A DNA stretch of 64,000 nucleotides from Blepharisma stoltei. Its lineage: Eukaryota; Ciliophora; Heterotrichea; Heterotrichida; Blepharismidae. Of the stretch, positions 34,016-44,778 are shown piece after piece. Numbering within the stretch: position 1 is the first letter of the stretch; each line of letters starts with the position of its first letter. The stretch lies in contig CAJZBQ010000005.1 in NCBI GenBank assembly GCA_914767885.1, forward strand, positions 992,001 to 1,056,000, given 5' to 3'. Below the pieces are notes generated by a model, which had not been told where the DNA came from, did not search any database, and saw only the letters and a list, made by a program, of their open reading frames with translations. The position numbers and the translations under genes were made by a program.

Positions 34016-34106
34016 ATTGTTAAAAAATTTTTTTTCAAATGTTCTTGATTATATAAAAATAATTTTTCTTAATACAAACTTTACTTAAATTATAAGTTAT
34101 AATAAA

Positions 34107-35819
34107 ATGTCAGATGAAGAAGCCACTTATGTAGTTGAACAAGTCACAATTAGCGAATCTGAAGACGAGTTCGACTACCAAGAAGTCTCAGTTGAGTCCG
34201 AAGAAGAATCAGTCCACGAGGAGCAAGACTACGAATCCTTAATCAACGCCACCAAGCCAAAAACAGAAACTGCCCAGCCTCCTATTGAAAAACTCGAAAG
34301 CAAGTTCACCTACTCCAACGAATCCACCGACGATTTCGTCAGAAACTTCTTAGTCAGGCTTGGCATGCAAAAAACCCTTGAAGCTTTCCAAGCTGAATGG
34401 TATGAGCTCAAAGCCAAAGGCAAACTTAAACATGAAGACATCGCCCCAGTACCTGACGTTTATTTAAAAAACCAAGAACTCAGAGACCTCGTCAGCGGAA
34501 TGCGCAAAGACCTTGAGAAAGCTCAGCTGATTGCTGAAAAAGCTAAAGCGACCTGGGACAAGCTCAGGAAAAAGCGAGATTTCCATAAAATGCATCATAA
34601 TAGAGTCCAGCAAGAAAAGGTAAAACTCTGCACAGATATAGACAAATTGAAAAAAAGCCACGAGCAGTATGAAAATAGGTATAAAGAGCTGGCTGCCAAA
34701 TATGAAGCAGCAATGAAAGAAAAAATGCTGATGAAGCTAGAAAGAGATAGGCTGAGAGGGAAGGTAGAAAGCCTTGAAAAATCATTGAGTCAGACCCATC
34801 AAGAAGCTCCACCTGCAGTAGATACTAAAAAACTAACAGTAACTAAATCAAAAACCAAACCGCCAGGTGCTCCATGGCCAGCTGAAAATAGGCCTAACCC
34901 TTATTTGGGTATAACAGCCCTTGAGCCAGTCCATATAGAGTCCTATACATGTAACCGCACTTATAAAGGTCACCAGCTTGCTATATCAGGCTTGGCGTTG
35001 CACCCAAGAAAAGCCATTTTGGCCACTGTAAGTGACGACCATACCTGGAAAATGTGGAGCATCACCAATGGAGAATTAATCATGTCTGGAGAAGGTCATA
35101 CTGACTGGGTTTCAGGTGTCTGTTTCCACCCCAAAGGCACGCTTCTGGCTACTTGTTCAGGCGACCAAACAGTCAAAATCTGGGACTTTGTGAACGCAAT
35201 CTGCATGTCTACCTTTACCCAGCATACCCAAGCAGTCTGAAATGTTGATTTTCACGACACTGGCGACTTCTTAGCCAGCTGTTCTATGGACCATTCTTTA
35301 AGACTATGGGACATTTCGACAGGAAAATGCCGACAAAGCTATAGAGGACACGTAGATTCAGTCAACCATTGCAAATTCCAGCCTTATTCTAATATGCTGT
35401 GCTCAGCGTCAGGGGATAAAACAGTTTCAGTCTGGGATATGAGGAGCGCCCAATGTGTCCAGACGTTTTATGGGCATTTAAATAGTGTAAACCATGTAAA
35501 TTACTCCCATAGAGGAGATGCAATAGCCAGCTGTGATAGTGATGGAGTGGTAAAGCTGTGGGATGTAAAAATGGTAAGGGAAAGGACTCAGTTTGATAGT
35601 GGCCAACTACCGGCTAATGTAAGCATTTTTGATAAAAGTGGAGGAATTTTGGCTATTGGCAGCGAGGATGGAGGGATTTATTGCTTTAATACGCTGACAT
35701 CAGAAGTAGTGCAGACGCTGACGCAACATGAACAAGGGGTGCAAGATCTTGTGTTTGATCCGAATGGGAGATTTTTGGTGTCAGGAGGTGCAGATGCGAC
35801 ATTTAGGATATGGCAGTAA
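34107..35819 (+). CDS. SPAG16/PF20-like WD40 protein of the ciliary central apparatus
   Basis: Acidic N-terminus, then a helical region with FVRNFLVRLGMQKTLEAFQAEWYEL and VPDVYLKNQELRDLV, a coiled coil and seven WD40 repeats (for example HTDWVSGVCFHPKGTLLATCSGDQTVKIWD and GHLNSVNHVNYSHRG). This architecture is that of PF20/SPAG16, which bridges the central-pair microtubules of motile cilia. A TGA at 35238-35240 encodes Trp in QAVWNVDFHD and would truncate the protein under the standard code. It has neither intron nor IES, and its codon use is the most G+C-rich of the neighbourhood at the start, suggesting strong expression. Confidence 0.9.
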
Positions 35820-36072
35820 TATTTTTAATTTTATTATTTATAATGCATTTTGAGGAGCTATCAGAGAAATTTGATTAATTATGACTAGCTTGCTCATAAT
35901 ATAAATAACAGATTTTCAAATTCCATTATAAAGTCTATATCTTATAATTATTTCAATTTAAAAGGGGAGTAAGTAACTTTCAAAAAAATAGGAATTCTAT
36001 AATAATTACAAATAGAGCTGGTCTATAATAAATATTAATGCATTATATTTATTTATGAAAGCAAATATTAGA
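35820..36072. repeat. Intergenic spacer with a solo MITE end
   Basis: At about 35958-35971 the sequence TTTAAAAGGGGAGTAAG matches the right end of the family-1-like copy at 15193-15210. No left partner is evident, so it may be a truncated copy. Confidence 0.45.
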
Positions 36073-36513
36073 TTATTTATCAGTGTTATGGTTTATATAT
36101 AATGAGCTCTCATATAACTCTTGTGGCTGCCTTAGCTTCAACCCAGAGCTACTATTTTTCTGTGAGCTATTTTTATTTCCTTCACTAAACCCTCCTCCTA
36201 AACTTCTAAATGGGAGTTGTAGCCTTTTATCATTTTTGATATCATAAGCTCTATATCCTACTAGCCCTCCAGGCACTTTTAAAATTACACAATTCGCTGT
36301 GTCTGGCTCTTGCTTGAACTGCTTAAGCGACTCTTCATACACCCAATCTATCACATTTCCTTGGAGCTCCGCCTCATTTTTTCAAAATTTTACTTTGGTT
36401 TGAAATTCTCTCAATTTCTGTTTACTTTCTTCATAGCTTGGGTAGCACTTTACCATATGCCGATTGGATTGCTTTCTAACGATTCTTGGGGCTGTATATC
36501 GTGATTCAACCAT
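36073..36513 (-). CDS. Unknown small protein
   Basis: About 146 residues from ATG 36511-36513 with one TGA read as Trp (KVKFWKNEAEL). Contains SRYTAPRIVRKQSNRHMV, then a helical middle and a Ser/Asn-rich C-terminus (KNSSQKNSSSG). No known domain that I can see. Good single frame without breaks. Confidence 0.6.
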
Positions 36514-36589
36514 TTTGGCAAATTATTTAAATTAATTTCTATTTGTAAATAAATAACTAGGATTTGATTATTGTAAAAATAAAATAAAA

Positions 36590-38274
36590 TTACCGTTTTC
36601 TCTTTGGAACCTGTGTATTATGTCCTTTAGAGGTATTTTTTACGAATTTCATTTCAAAGTCTAAGTCTGAAACAGAACTTTTTGGGGTAAAACATTTCAC
36701 TTTTGGAAGCTCGTTATTTTTTATATGCAAAGTAGAATTTGTTTTTTGATGATGCGGGGTCATTTTTGTGGATTCTTTTGATTTTATAGAGTTTGGCAAG
36801 CTGTAAACAAATCAGCAGGTAAAAACTCCAATAGTAACAATATACAAAATAACCACCAAAAACATCAAATTATTTAAGCTTTCTATTATTTCATCTTTTT
36901 CGTTCTGCTTTGACTGCATATCCTTCAATGAATTTCTAAGATTATCAATCTCAGACTGTAAAATTTCTAAACTCTGTGACTTTTTCAGCGCATCTGATAT
37001 AAAATCATTTTCAAGGACTTTATTGTTTTCATTAGCTGTCTCAAGATCTTGGTTGAGCTTATCTACAATGGCTTGGTTATGCTCAGCTAATTCAACAAAT
37101 AAATCTGTAAAAGCTTCAAGCTCGTCTAATTTTTTTTCTGTAACTGCGATGCTATCAATCATAGCTCTAAATGGGTCAAAAGTAGATTCATATGGAGCTA
37201 TTTTTGTTTCTATAGGAGCTGGGGTGTTAGAATTATTAGGCTTTTCTTCATATGTAGCATTATTGAGAAACCATATAAAATCATGATAGCAAATATCTTC
37301 AAATTCAAGGGTTTTGTAGAGTGTGTATTCGTCTTTAATGACGAATTTTATAGGATTTTTAGGTAAATCCAATGACACTCTTCTGTATTTTCTTAGTTTT
37401 TCTAATGGAGAATTGATATTACTTTCATTGTGGACTTCTTGTAGTAAATTTTGTTTTTGGTTACGCTTTTCTTCTAATGCTTCTTTTTTAGCTTTGAAAT
37501 CGTCATTAATAGTCTTCAGAACGTTAGACCCAAAAACTGAAAATTGTGTAAGTGAACAATAATACTCATTTCCATAATGAGTCTTTAGCACTATAATGTA
37601 TTTAATTGAATTTACTAATAAAAATGATAAAAAATTATTTATAAGCAGCCAATTTAGTTTTATATAATTTCAGAAATCTTACCCATATTGGAGATGTCTT
37701 GAATTTTTGGAGACTTTGAGACCCCTCAAGCGTGAAGTTTCCAATTGGTATCCATTTCTGAGGTGGGTATTCAGTAGACCCAAACAGCTCAATTTCTTTA
37801 AATGGCGATGAATAGATCTCTCCTTGAATTATCATAAATTCGTCAATTGAAATGTCCTCACTAAGGCTTATATCAATCCATTTCTCGCCTAAATGGCAAG
37901 GAACCACCATATATCTGTCTCTATCACCACGTAAAATCCCTCCAGATCCAGACATCATTGAACTATGATCTATGCTAAATTTGTTATATTTAAATAAGCT
38001 TTACCATGGGAAAATAATTTCAATTTTATTAAAAAAATACTATCAAATAGGGAATTTTGTGTGTCGGATTTTTTTAAAAATAAATTTCAATTACGGATAA
38101 GATTTTACCCCCAGAATCAATTGCTGCGTAGTCATAACGAATCGAAATTTTTTGATGCGGCTTTGGGGTGTGTGCTGCAAAGTTAAATGGAATTGGAAGA
38201 ATAAATCTGAGAAAAACTAATAAAAAAAGAGGAACTATGAATGTTGGGAACAATGCGTCACTTTTGCTCATCAT
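36590..38274 (-). CDS. SUN-domain protein of the SUCO/SLP1 class
   Basis: Reading leftward: short N-terminus MMSKSDALFP, a membrane anchor (TFIVPLFLLVFLRFILPIPF), then the SUN domain (DYAAIDSGGKILSVDHSS, YMVVPCHLGEKWIDISLSED, SPFKEIELFGSTEYPPQKW, WVRFLKLVLKTHYGNEYYC). The pattern YxVxPC and HYGxEYYC is the SUCO/Slp1 form found in ER and nuclear-envelope proteins. A long coiled coil and a second TM (LNNLMFLVVILYIVTIGVF) follow. IESs at 37592-37664 and 37971-38091 interrupt the SUN domain and are removed at TA. The start is taken at 38274 because upstream frame is AT-rich and unlike coding sequence. Confidence 0.82.
37592..37664. other. IES, 73 bp, TA-bounded
   Basis: TA at 37592 and 37665 joins RFLKL to VLKTHYGNEYYC in the SUN domain. 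Confidence 0.85.
37971..38091. other. IES, 121 bp, TA-bounded
   Basis: TA at 37971 and 38092 joins GGKILSV to DHSSMMSGSGG. Confidence 0.78.
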
Positions 38275-38349
38275 TTTAAATAATATATTTCTTACTAATA
38301 GTGATATTAAGTTATTGCTTAAGAGGCATATAGCTTTTAACATTAAGTT

Positions 38350-38668
38350 CTCTAACTCTTGCCACTTTAAGAGTGAGCAAAACCATTGAAAAGGCATATT
38401 TTTAGGAAATTAGCCACTTTAAGAGCCAGCAAGGATATTTTAATATGATTTATATTAAATATTTTTTGTGTAGAAAGAACTTTTTATAAGGAGATTTAAT
38501 TAGTTTATTAAATTTAAAACAGTTTGCACCTTCGACATAAATAAATTAGATTTTTCTTTGCAATTTTTTATACACCCTTATATAATTTTAATGTATTTTT
38601 TTTTTTTAAAAAAAATATTTCTTAAGAGTGACCAGAAAAATCTTGCTCTCTCTCTTTAAGAGGCAGTA
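38350..38668. mobile_element. Inverted-repeat element, MITE family 4
   Basis: Left side has two successive copies of GCCACTTTAAGAG (38358-38371 and 38411-38424), each followed by an AGCAA run; the right end (38641-38668) reads GCTCTCTCTCTTTAAGAGGC, their approximate inverse. Internal sequence is very AT-rich. It lies upstream of the SUN gene; exact ends are not clear. Confidence 0.6.
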
Positions 38669-39905
38669 ATATAATTGCCTATTTTTCCACTATATTATCT
38701 CACAATTATAGCTGCAATTATTCTAGTATATAATATTTTAATTAGACAAAAAAATTTTATCAGCAGATTATTGCTGGTAAGATCCTTTCATAGTCAGACA
38801 TATTATAATTATGTACAAATATTAATTGCTTATGGAGAATTCCCCTGCAAGCTCATAGGCCATGACTGAATTTCATTAAAACTTTAGTGAATGCTCGCCA
38901 GCTCTCACAAGGTCTTTCGCTGTGTTTCTCTTTCCTGACACTGGCCTGTACTTGTTACCCTTAAGTGGTAGATACTGGATCGAAAATTTGAAAAATTGAA
39001 TTTTCTGGCTATTTGTTGATCATGATGGAAACTCTAAGCCTAGGACACAATTCTTATTATCATGCTAAAAGGTTGCCTGGCTGCCTAGTGATATTTCTAA
39101 GCAGTGCTAGGCCTCCCTTTTCCTCCTCTAAGCTTCACAATCCTAACTCCCCTTCCATGAGAAAAACAAATTTGTTCAGGGAGGTTAATTTTTTTCTCGA
39201 ATTTAAAAAAACCCCAATTCGCCAAAACTGAAAAGAAATAATAATTTAATTTATAAAAATTTATGTTAAAAATACAAGAGATTAAATTAAACAGAGTCAA
39301 TTAGAGATTTCATTATACTATTTATCACTTATATATCAAAATTTTTTCATAAACAATTTTTATATTACAAAAATTTTTTCTTAGCTTACGGAGCGTGGGT
39401 TTTTGGGCAAAAAAATCGGGATTTTCCCATTTTTTTGTTCGCTCATGGAGGGGGGAGTAAGAAAAAAAAACTAATTTGGATATGAGCTAAGCCATTCAGC
39501 GTTACCCCATAATATAAATAATTTGGTCGGTGCATATTCATAATATGACATTTCCTTAGTGATCTTTAGTCGAATTATTTTCCTCGTGAGAATTTTATTG
39601 ACTTTATAATGGGCTTTTCCAAGCAAATACCTTTCGATGAAAAAGTTTATCAAAAATCCTTAACGAAATATGATACTAGGAAGATGTTCCGATCAAAAAG
39701 AGAGACCACCGCCGCACTGAGCTGCAAAAGACAACCGAAATCACCATCGAGCGTCTTTATCTCTTTCTAAAAGTCTCAAGAATTATGCAGTCTTCGGCCA
39801 CAAGAACTTATAAAATGGCTGATCCATATTATAATTATGTGTTCAATTTTACTGAAACCATTAACAATGTGGCAGGATTCTCCTATTAAATTAAAACATA
39901 ATAAA
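38669..39905. other. Unassigned region between SUN and XK-like genes
   Basis: Short frames on both strands with no family match. 38880-39000 and 39640-39780 are richer in G+C and may be remnants of a gene or repeat. A complete family-1 MITE lies at 39144-39457. A small plus-strand frame near 39617 (MGFSKQIPFDEKVYQK) could be coding but has no support. Confidence 0.4.
39144..39457. mobile_element. MITE family 1 copy e
   Basis: TA at 39144 and 39458. Left end AACTCCCCTTCCATGAG; right end with two GCTYAYGGAG-type units before GGGGGGAGT. No recognised gene around it. Confidence 0.9.
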
Positions 39906-40550
39906 TTAAACAGAGCTGAAATTTTCATATGGATCTTCATCTCCTGTCGACACTCTTTCTTTATCAGCTCCAATCGTTTGTGAAATTGTATCTTTCATAT
40001 GAGCTGAAACAGCTTCATGATGTCTCATTTTATCGATTGCATACAGCAATCTAATTAAGGAATAAATAAGTCCTACTGTAGAAAGACCCACTGAACAAAT
40101 CGTTGCCAAATTTCATTGGTCTAGAATGTGGTTATTATATGACTGAATTATGATTTCTGGGAATGATTCTAATGAGCCATCCAAAAATCCAGAAACTCTT
40201 GCAAAAGCTTCGACGACAAAAAAATCTCTTTCGTTAGGTTTGTTTATAAGCAAAGCTATTCCAAATAGAAAGAGTCCGAAACCAATAGGTTCTCCTATAC
40301 TAATAATTAGACCAAGAATTATTTTGGTACAGAGACTTGTAGTGCTTTGTTTGCAGCAGTCTGATATGCATATTGAAAATGTACCGAGGCAAAGTGCGAG
40401 CATTGGGGCAAAGAGAAAAAATACTGATAAATAGAATAAGGTATCTGAAGCAAAATCTTGAGTATAGACGTATCAGACATCGCTACAGAAGTCAATAATT
40501 CGAACGAATCCGCCAGAAATAAGAAGGATAACATCAAAAGTTAAATTCAT
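39906..40550 (-). CDS. Multi-pass membrane protein, possibly XK-related
   Basis: About 215 residues from ATG 40548-40550, with TGA read as Trp in DVWYVYTQDF and LDQWNLAT. Hydrophobic segments: VILLISGGFVRIIDFC, LFYLSVFFLFAPMLALCL, ILGLIISIGEPIGFGLFLFGIAL, and ICSVGLSTVGLIYSLIRLL. The block GSLESFPEIIIQSYN recalls the E-x-x-PQL-x-LQ-Y motif of XK-related proteins (some act in phospholipid scrambling), but length is short and the match weak. No IES. Function not established. Confidence 0.6.
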
Positions 40551-40733
40551 ATTTTATGGCGCGATTAAAATTTTAAAAAAATTAATGGGATTATCATGGA
40601 GGATGATGATTTGTTAAGAAAATCCAATTTTACTGTATAATAAACTTTATAATAATTTGAATTATTTACTTATAGCATTAGAAATTATTAAAACCATATA
40701 AATTAAATTTAAATTTAATAAATATTATATTTG

Positions 40734-40749
40734 AAGTAAAATGGGCTGC
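40734..40749. repeat. Target-site duplication, left copy
   Basis: AAGTAAAATGGGCTGC repeats exactly at 41286-41301. It includes the ATG and next two codons of the downstream RING gene, so the start codon exists twice. Confidence 0.92.
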
Positions 40750-41285
40750 ATAATTAAAATATGACGTCTTCGTCTGGGCATGGTCTCCGACCATGCAGCC
40801 TCGACACATATTTTAATTATATCTGCAAGGTTTTGCCATTCCAGAAAAGACAGCAATGCTAGGTAAACAACTCTGGCTAACGGAGCCTAGCCCAAGTCCA
40901 ATTTCAGGGATGGTTTTTTCCTCGTGGGAAAAGGAAGCATGACAGTTGAAAAGGGGAAGCCCAGCAGAGTCCACACGACCCATCGAGCAACTCCCTAGCG
41001 TGAAACTGGGCGTTACGTCCCAGGCTGCATGTTTTCCTTTTTGCCGAAAGTCGGCCAGAAAATCCATTTTTTGAATTTTCCGTGCAGGCAACCCATGCTA
41101 CAGTGAAAGTAGCTCACTCATGAGCCGTCGAAGCCGGCAACACCGCTCCAAGCGCATCATCGAATGCAAGGCGGGTCGCCCTGAGGCCTGCGGGCCAGGT
41201 GCGTGGAAGAGATGGCGGAAAGGTCTGGGAAAGCTCACCCCGTAATGGACGTAAAGCGTGTAAAGCGTGTAAACTTTAAGTAAGT
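40750..41285 (+). mobile_element. Short retroelement copy C (536 bp) at a start codon
   Basis: Begins with a closed stem: arms 40750-40763 and 40807-40820 are perfectly complementary (14 bp), enclosing two small hairpins (40763-40774; 40778-40796). Ends in repeated TAAG units (41277-41285). Flanked by a perfect 16-bp duplication. No coding capacity. It separates the RING gene from its upstream region. Confidence 0.9.
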
Positions 41286-41292
41286 AAGTAAA

Positions 41293-41998
41293 ATGGGCTG
41301 CTTCACTTCTAAATCATCACATCAGCCAAATATCACTAATAGCCCAGTAAACCAGCCTGCACCACAACCTATACCACAACCACCTCCACAGCAGCCTCAA
41401 AGGCCTCCCTTGGCACCTCGCCAAAATCAAAAACCCGCATCCCAAGATGCCAAAATAAAAGTGGAATCTAAATTAACCCCTGACCAAGTAAAAGCAAGTG
41501 ATTTTACACCTGCAAGTACTCAAAAAGGAATTTTTCCTTATAATTGTCCCATATGTTTTAAATATCTATCTAATATTTTAGTTACACAATGCTGCAAAAA
41601 TTACATTTGCCATCTTTGCATTTCAGAGCTGCAAAACAAGCATGTGAATTTTGAAATAGCATGCCCGCATTGCAAAGCGCAGCCACTTATAGTGGAAGAT
41701 GTAGATTTAAGCGTATCTGTTAAGCGGTATTTTGATTCGCCTTATGGGACACTTACTTCTTTAAAAAAATAATTATAAAAAAAAATTAAAAAACATTTTT
41801 TTTTAAAAAAAATAAAAATATGTTTTGTGATGGGGAATTAATAACAATACAAATCAAGGGAATAAGTGGATAACTCAGCTGCCTATGATAGGTGAAGACA
41901 AAGATGATATTGATTTGAAAGAGAAAGAAAACAATAAAAGCTTTATAGTTGAGCCAGAAGAGCATCAAATAGCTCTAAATCTTTATGCAACTTCATAA
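41293..41998 (+). CDS. RING-type protein with N-myristoylation signal
   Basis: MGCFTSK at the N-terminus fits the myristoylation plus palmitoylation pattern, so membrane anchoring is likely. A Pro/Gln-rich linker (PQPIPQPPPQQPQRPP) follows, then a RING variant (CPICFKYLSNILVTQCCKNYICHLC, CPHCKAQPL). After a 49-bp IES (41770-41818) the frame continues as WITQLPMIGEDKDD to TAA 41996-41998. The IES join is plausible but not fixed by homology. The start codon lies in the target duplication of retroelement C. Confidence 0.72.
41770..41818. other. IES, 49 bp, TA-bounded (tentative)
   Basis: TA at 41770 and 41819 replaces an in-frame TAA and continues the frame. Almost pure A+T. Confidence 0.55.
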
Positions 41999-42089
41999 AT
42001 AATTTAATTTGAAAATAATTTTAAAATTAAGCTTTGCTTTGAGAAAATAATGTATAGTGTAGCATTATTATCGTCTCAAAAATTGAAAA

Positions 42090-42440
42090 TTAAAAATATT
42101 CAAATGCTAAGACATAGGCTATAATTGGATGAAATTTTATCAGATTTTCAATTCCAGAAACAAGGGCATAAGCAGTGCTAGCATCAGTGATAATATTCTT
42201 TAGTCAAAGAATTTCTATTTTAAATCTTTTTCTAATGCTTCATGGATCTAAGCGCAAGCCGGAATATCCACATTCCCGCCAGAATTCCAATGTGAATTCT
42301 CAGTGATTTCTATACTTCTCCATCTTTCAGGATCATATGTGGCCAAACGTTCTCTAATACCTTATATTTATTTAAATTTAAATCTTTTCTATAAGCCATC
42401 ACTACTTATATAAAAATCAAGAGAAACCTTTATGAGCATT
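42090..42440 (-). pseudogene. Possible gene fragment, unknown family
   Basis: Minus-strand frames show protein-like text: MAYRKDLNLNKYK, ERLATYDPERWRSIEITENS and, in another frame, DASTAYALVSGIENLIKF. I could not join them by a 15-16 nt intron or by TA removal. It may be a dead gene or one with unusual inserts. Confidence 0.35.
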
Positions 42441-42616
42441 AAGGAGTTTTTGCCAAATTAATAATAAAAAAATTCACTTTTTACGAACAATTCCGTAGTC
42501 TCAGGAGTCCTTTAAAGGTATGGGATGAAGGAAAATAATATTTTAAAGGCTCCCAAGTCTGGTGAGTTGTGAAGTTCCTTACAGAAATTTTTATAAGTCT
42601 GCCAAACATTTTATAA

Positions 42617-43029
42617 ATGTGGCGATTGGCTAGAGCTATATCAAGGCGTAGTTTTGCGACTGTCCCTGCTGAAGAACTACAACAGAGAATTTTTGATGTT
42701 TTAAAGAAGTTTGATGCAGTTGATCCAGCGAAATTAAATAAAGATGCAAGCTTTAAAGACGTCGGCTTGGATTCTTTGGATACTGTAGAAGCTATTGTTG
42801 CATTAGAAGATATTCTCATTTAAAAGAAATAAAAGCATGAAAATAGATTTTTTTAAATGAAAAATAAAGAGCACGACGAAGTCGTGCTAATAAATTTCCT
42901 ACAATAAAGTATTAAATCACCAAATATAATTATATATTAGGCATAGAATTAGCTGACGATGAAGCCTTAAAAATCACAACTATTCCTGCAGCTGTCGAAG
43001 CATTCACAAAATCTCCAAAACCCCAATAA
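42617..43029 (+). CDS. Mitochondrial-type acyl carrier protein
   Basis: A basic, Arg/Ser-rich N-terminus (MWRLARAISRRSFATV) looks like a mitochondrial presequence. The ACP fold follows, with the phosphopantetheine attachment motif GLDSLDTVE (Ser is the modified residue) and, after a 122-bp IES (42811-42932), DILGIELADDEALKITTIPAAVEAF. ACP carries acyl chains in type II fatty-acid and lipoate synthesis and is also a complex I subunit. About 97 residues after excision, close to the usual mature length plus leader. Confidence 0.92.
42811..42932. other. IES, 122 bp, with internal hairpin
   Basis: TA at 42811 and 42933 joins VALED to ILGIELADDEA. Contains hairpin GCACGAC-gaa-GTCGTGC (about 42871-42887). 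Confidence 0.88.
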
Positions 43030-43522
43030 TTTAGATAAAGTTTGATAAATAGCTTAAAAGCTTCAAATGATAAAAATTTAATTGAGATTACTTAGATAGG
43101 GATTCATAGGATTTATGATGTAGATAAACTGTTGAAAAGGAGAGAGGGAGAAAATTAATACGTATGAATAATAAAAAATTAAAAATAGAAGTAATAGAAG
43201 CTTCAAGATGCAAATATAGTGCTTAGTCCTTCAAAAGGATTTATAAAATTGCAACTTATAGTGCAAAGTTTTTATTCTAAACTTTTTATTATCAAAAGAT
43301 TATAAATCAACCAATATTCAACCTTTAAAATTGAATTATGTATATACCGAGGCTGTAATTTTGAGTTGCTAAGCCTAAAATTAAATAGATTCACAATTTT
43401 CGACACAAAAATCAAGAAATAAAATTTATACGCATGATATTAATAGAGTAAGTAATCAATTATATAGTGTTGAATTAAAATTTAAACGAAAAAAGCATAA
43501 TTTTGATGAAAATTATTCATAT
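43030..43522 (+). other. Possible broken gene upstream of nested retroelements
   Basis: Frames such as QLYSVELKFKRKKHNFDENY (about 43455-43520) continue after the nested element at 44613 as FRWSLLSRNKFPRK. Upstream frames are interrupted and I could not restore a full protein. Treated as unresolved. Confidence 0.35.
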
Positions 43523-43538
43523 TGATTTTTCAGAAGAA

Positions 43539-44612
43539 TATGCATTGACAGCAAACCAGCACTTTTTCTCAACGCCAGGAGGAGCCGACTATGCCGAGGA
43601 CCTTGTGGAAGGGAATCTGGTGCTCGGTGTGTGCATCCAGCTGAGTTTTTCCTTGGCACAGTGGACCGCAACATCAAATTTGGTTGGCCACAGCTCTTAA
43701 CTTAACTTAAATTTACAGGCGTCCGCCGTAGTGTTGACGCAGTCACCAAGGACCCAGTATTAGGGTTCACCTGCTTTGCGGTATAGTCCAAACTGGCCAT
43801 ATAAACCAGTCACCAGGACATACACCTACTCCTTCCCACGCGCGTGAGCCGTGGCTTAGTGTTGAGTGGGCGGGCTATGGGCTTCTGCGGCTGCTGCTTG
43901 AGTTGACGAGAGTTGGCTCTCGAGAAATTCCAAAAAATGGAATTTCTGTTCACCTTTCGGCAAAAAGGAAATCTTCAAGTCCTGGGACGTAATGCCTAGT
44001 TTCACGCTAGGTAATTGCCCGAATGGTCTAGGCATTGCCTGTAGACTCTGCTGGGCTTACCCTTTCCAAACCCGAGACTCCTTTCTCTCGGGGAGAAAAT
44101 CCATTCTGGTGGTTGAGCATGGGCCAGGCTCTGCACTGCAGAATTGCTTACCATGGCATTGTTGCTCATTTCCGGAATGGCAAAACCTTGCCGGATATAA
44201 TTAAAATATGAGTCGAGTATGTGTGGCCGGAGGCCACACCTAGACGAAGACGCCATATTTTAATTATGGTTGGCCACAGCTCAATCTGATGTCAGGGTTT
44301 TTTCAGCTATACTAGGCGTTCACACTTGACCAATCAGGCAACTTCCTAGCGTAAAACTGGGCATTATGTCTCAGGCTTTGGATTTCCATTTTGGCCGACA
44401 GTCCTATCAGAAAATTTGTTTTCAAATTTTCGGAATGGGCAACTCTGCTGGTGTACAGCACGGTGACGCAACTCATGCAACTTCGGGTATCAAGTGCACA
44501 TCCTCTTCCAGAAGAAGCAACTCTTGAAAGCCGTGAGATGGTTGGCGGAGAGCAGACAAGTGGTGTGTTACAAGTAATGGCGAAGTTCTCTCTATATTTA
44601 AGTTAATCTTAA
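43539..44612 (+). mobile_element. Short retroelement copy D with a second copy nested inside
   Basis: The outer element is flanked by TGATTTTTCAGAWGAA (43523-43538 and 44613-44628; one mismatch) and has a degenerate TTAAGTTAATCTTAA tail at its right end. It lacks the 5' stem-loop, so it looks 5'-truncated. Its middle is interrupted at 43697-44267 by another copy. Confidence 0.85.
43697..44267 (-). mobile_element. Short retroelement copy E (571 bp), nested, minus strand
   Basis: Flanked by exact GGTTGGCCACAGCTC (43682-43696 and 44268-44282). On the minus strand it starts with the closed 14-bp stem (arms 44254-44267 and 44197-44210) and ends in a TTAAG tandem tail (43697-43709). Confidence 0.92.
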
Positions 44613-44778
44613 TGATTTTTCAGATGAAGCCTTCTCAGCAGAAATAAATTCCCTAGAAAATAGGTAAGACCTCACCACAAAGTTCAGCCTCCTGTTTAAA
44701 TTCTAGCCTTACCAAGCCATTAATAGAGTATTTATTCAGTTTAAGAGAAAAATCAAGCATTAGATAATTGCTTACACC

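Noticed and set aside
35238-35240. Apparent stop codon TGA splitting the SPAG16-like gene in two
   Set aside because: The protein continues in the same frame with conserved WD40 sequence. TGA aligns to a Trp here and at many other places in the window, so it is a sense codon.
41110-41140. Hammerhead ribozyme core in retroelement copy C (CTCATGAG...CGAAGC)
   Set aside because: Two invariant core bases differ and the third stem with its cleavage triplet is not found; other copies do not keep the motif.
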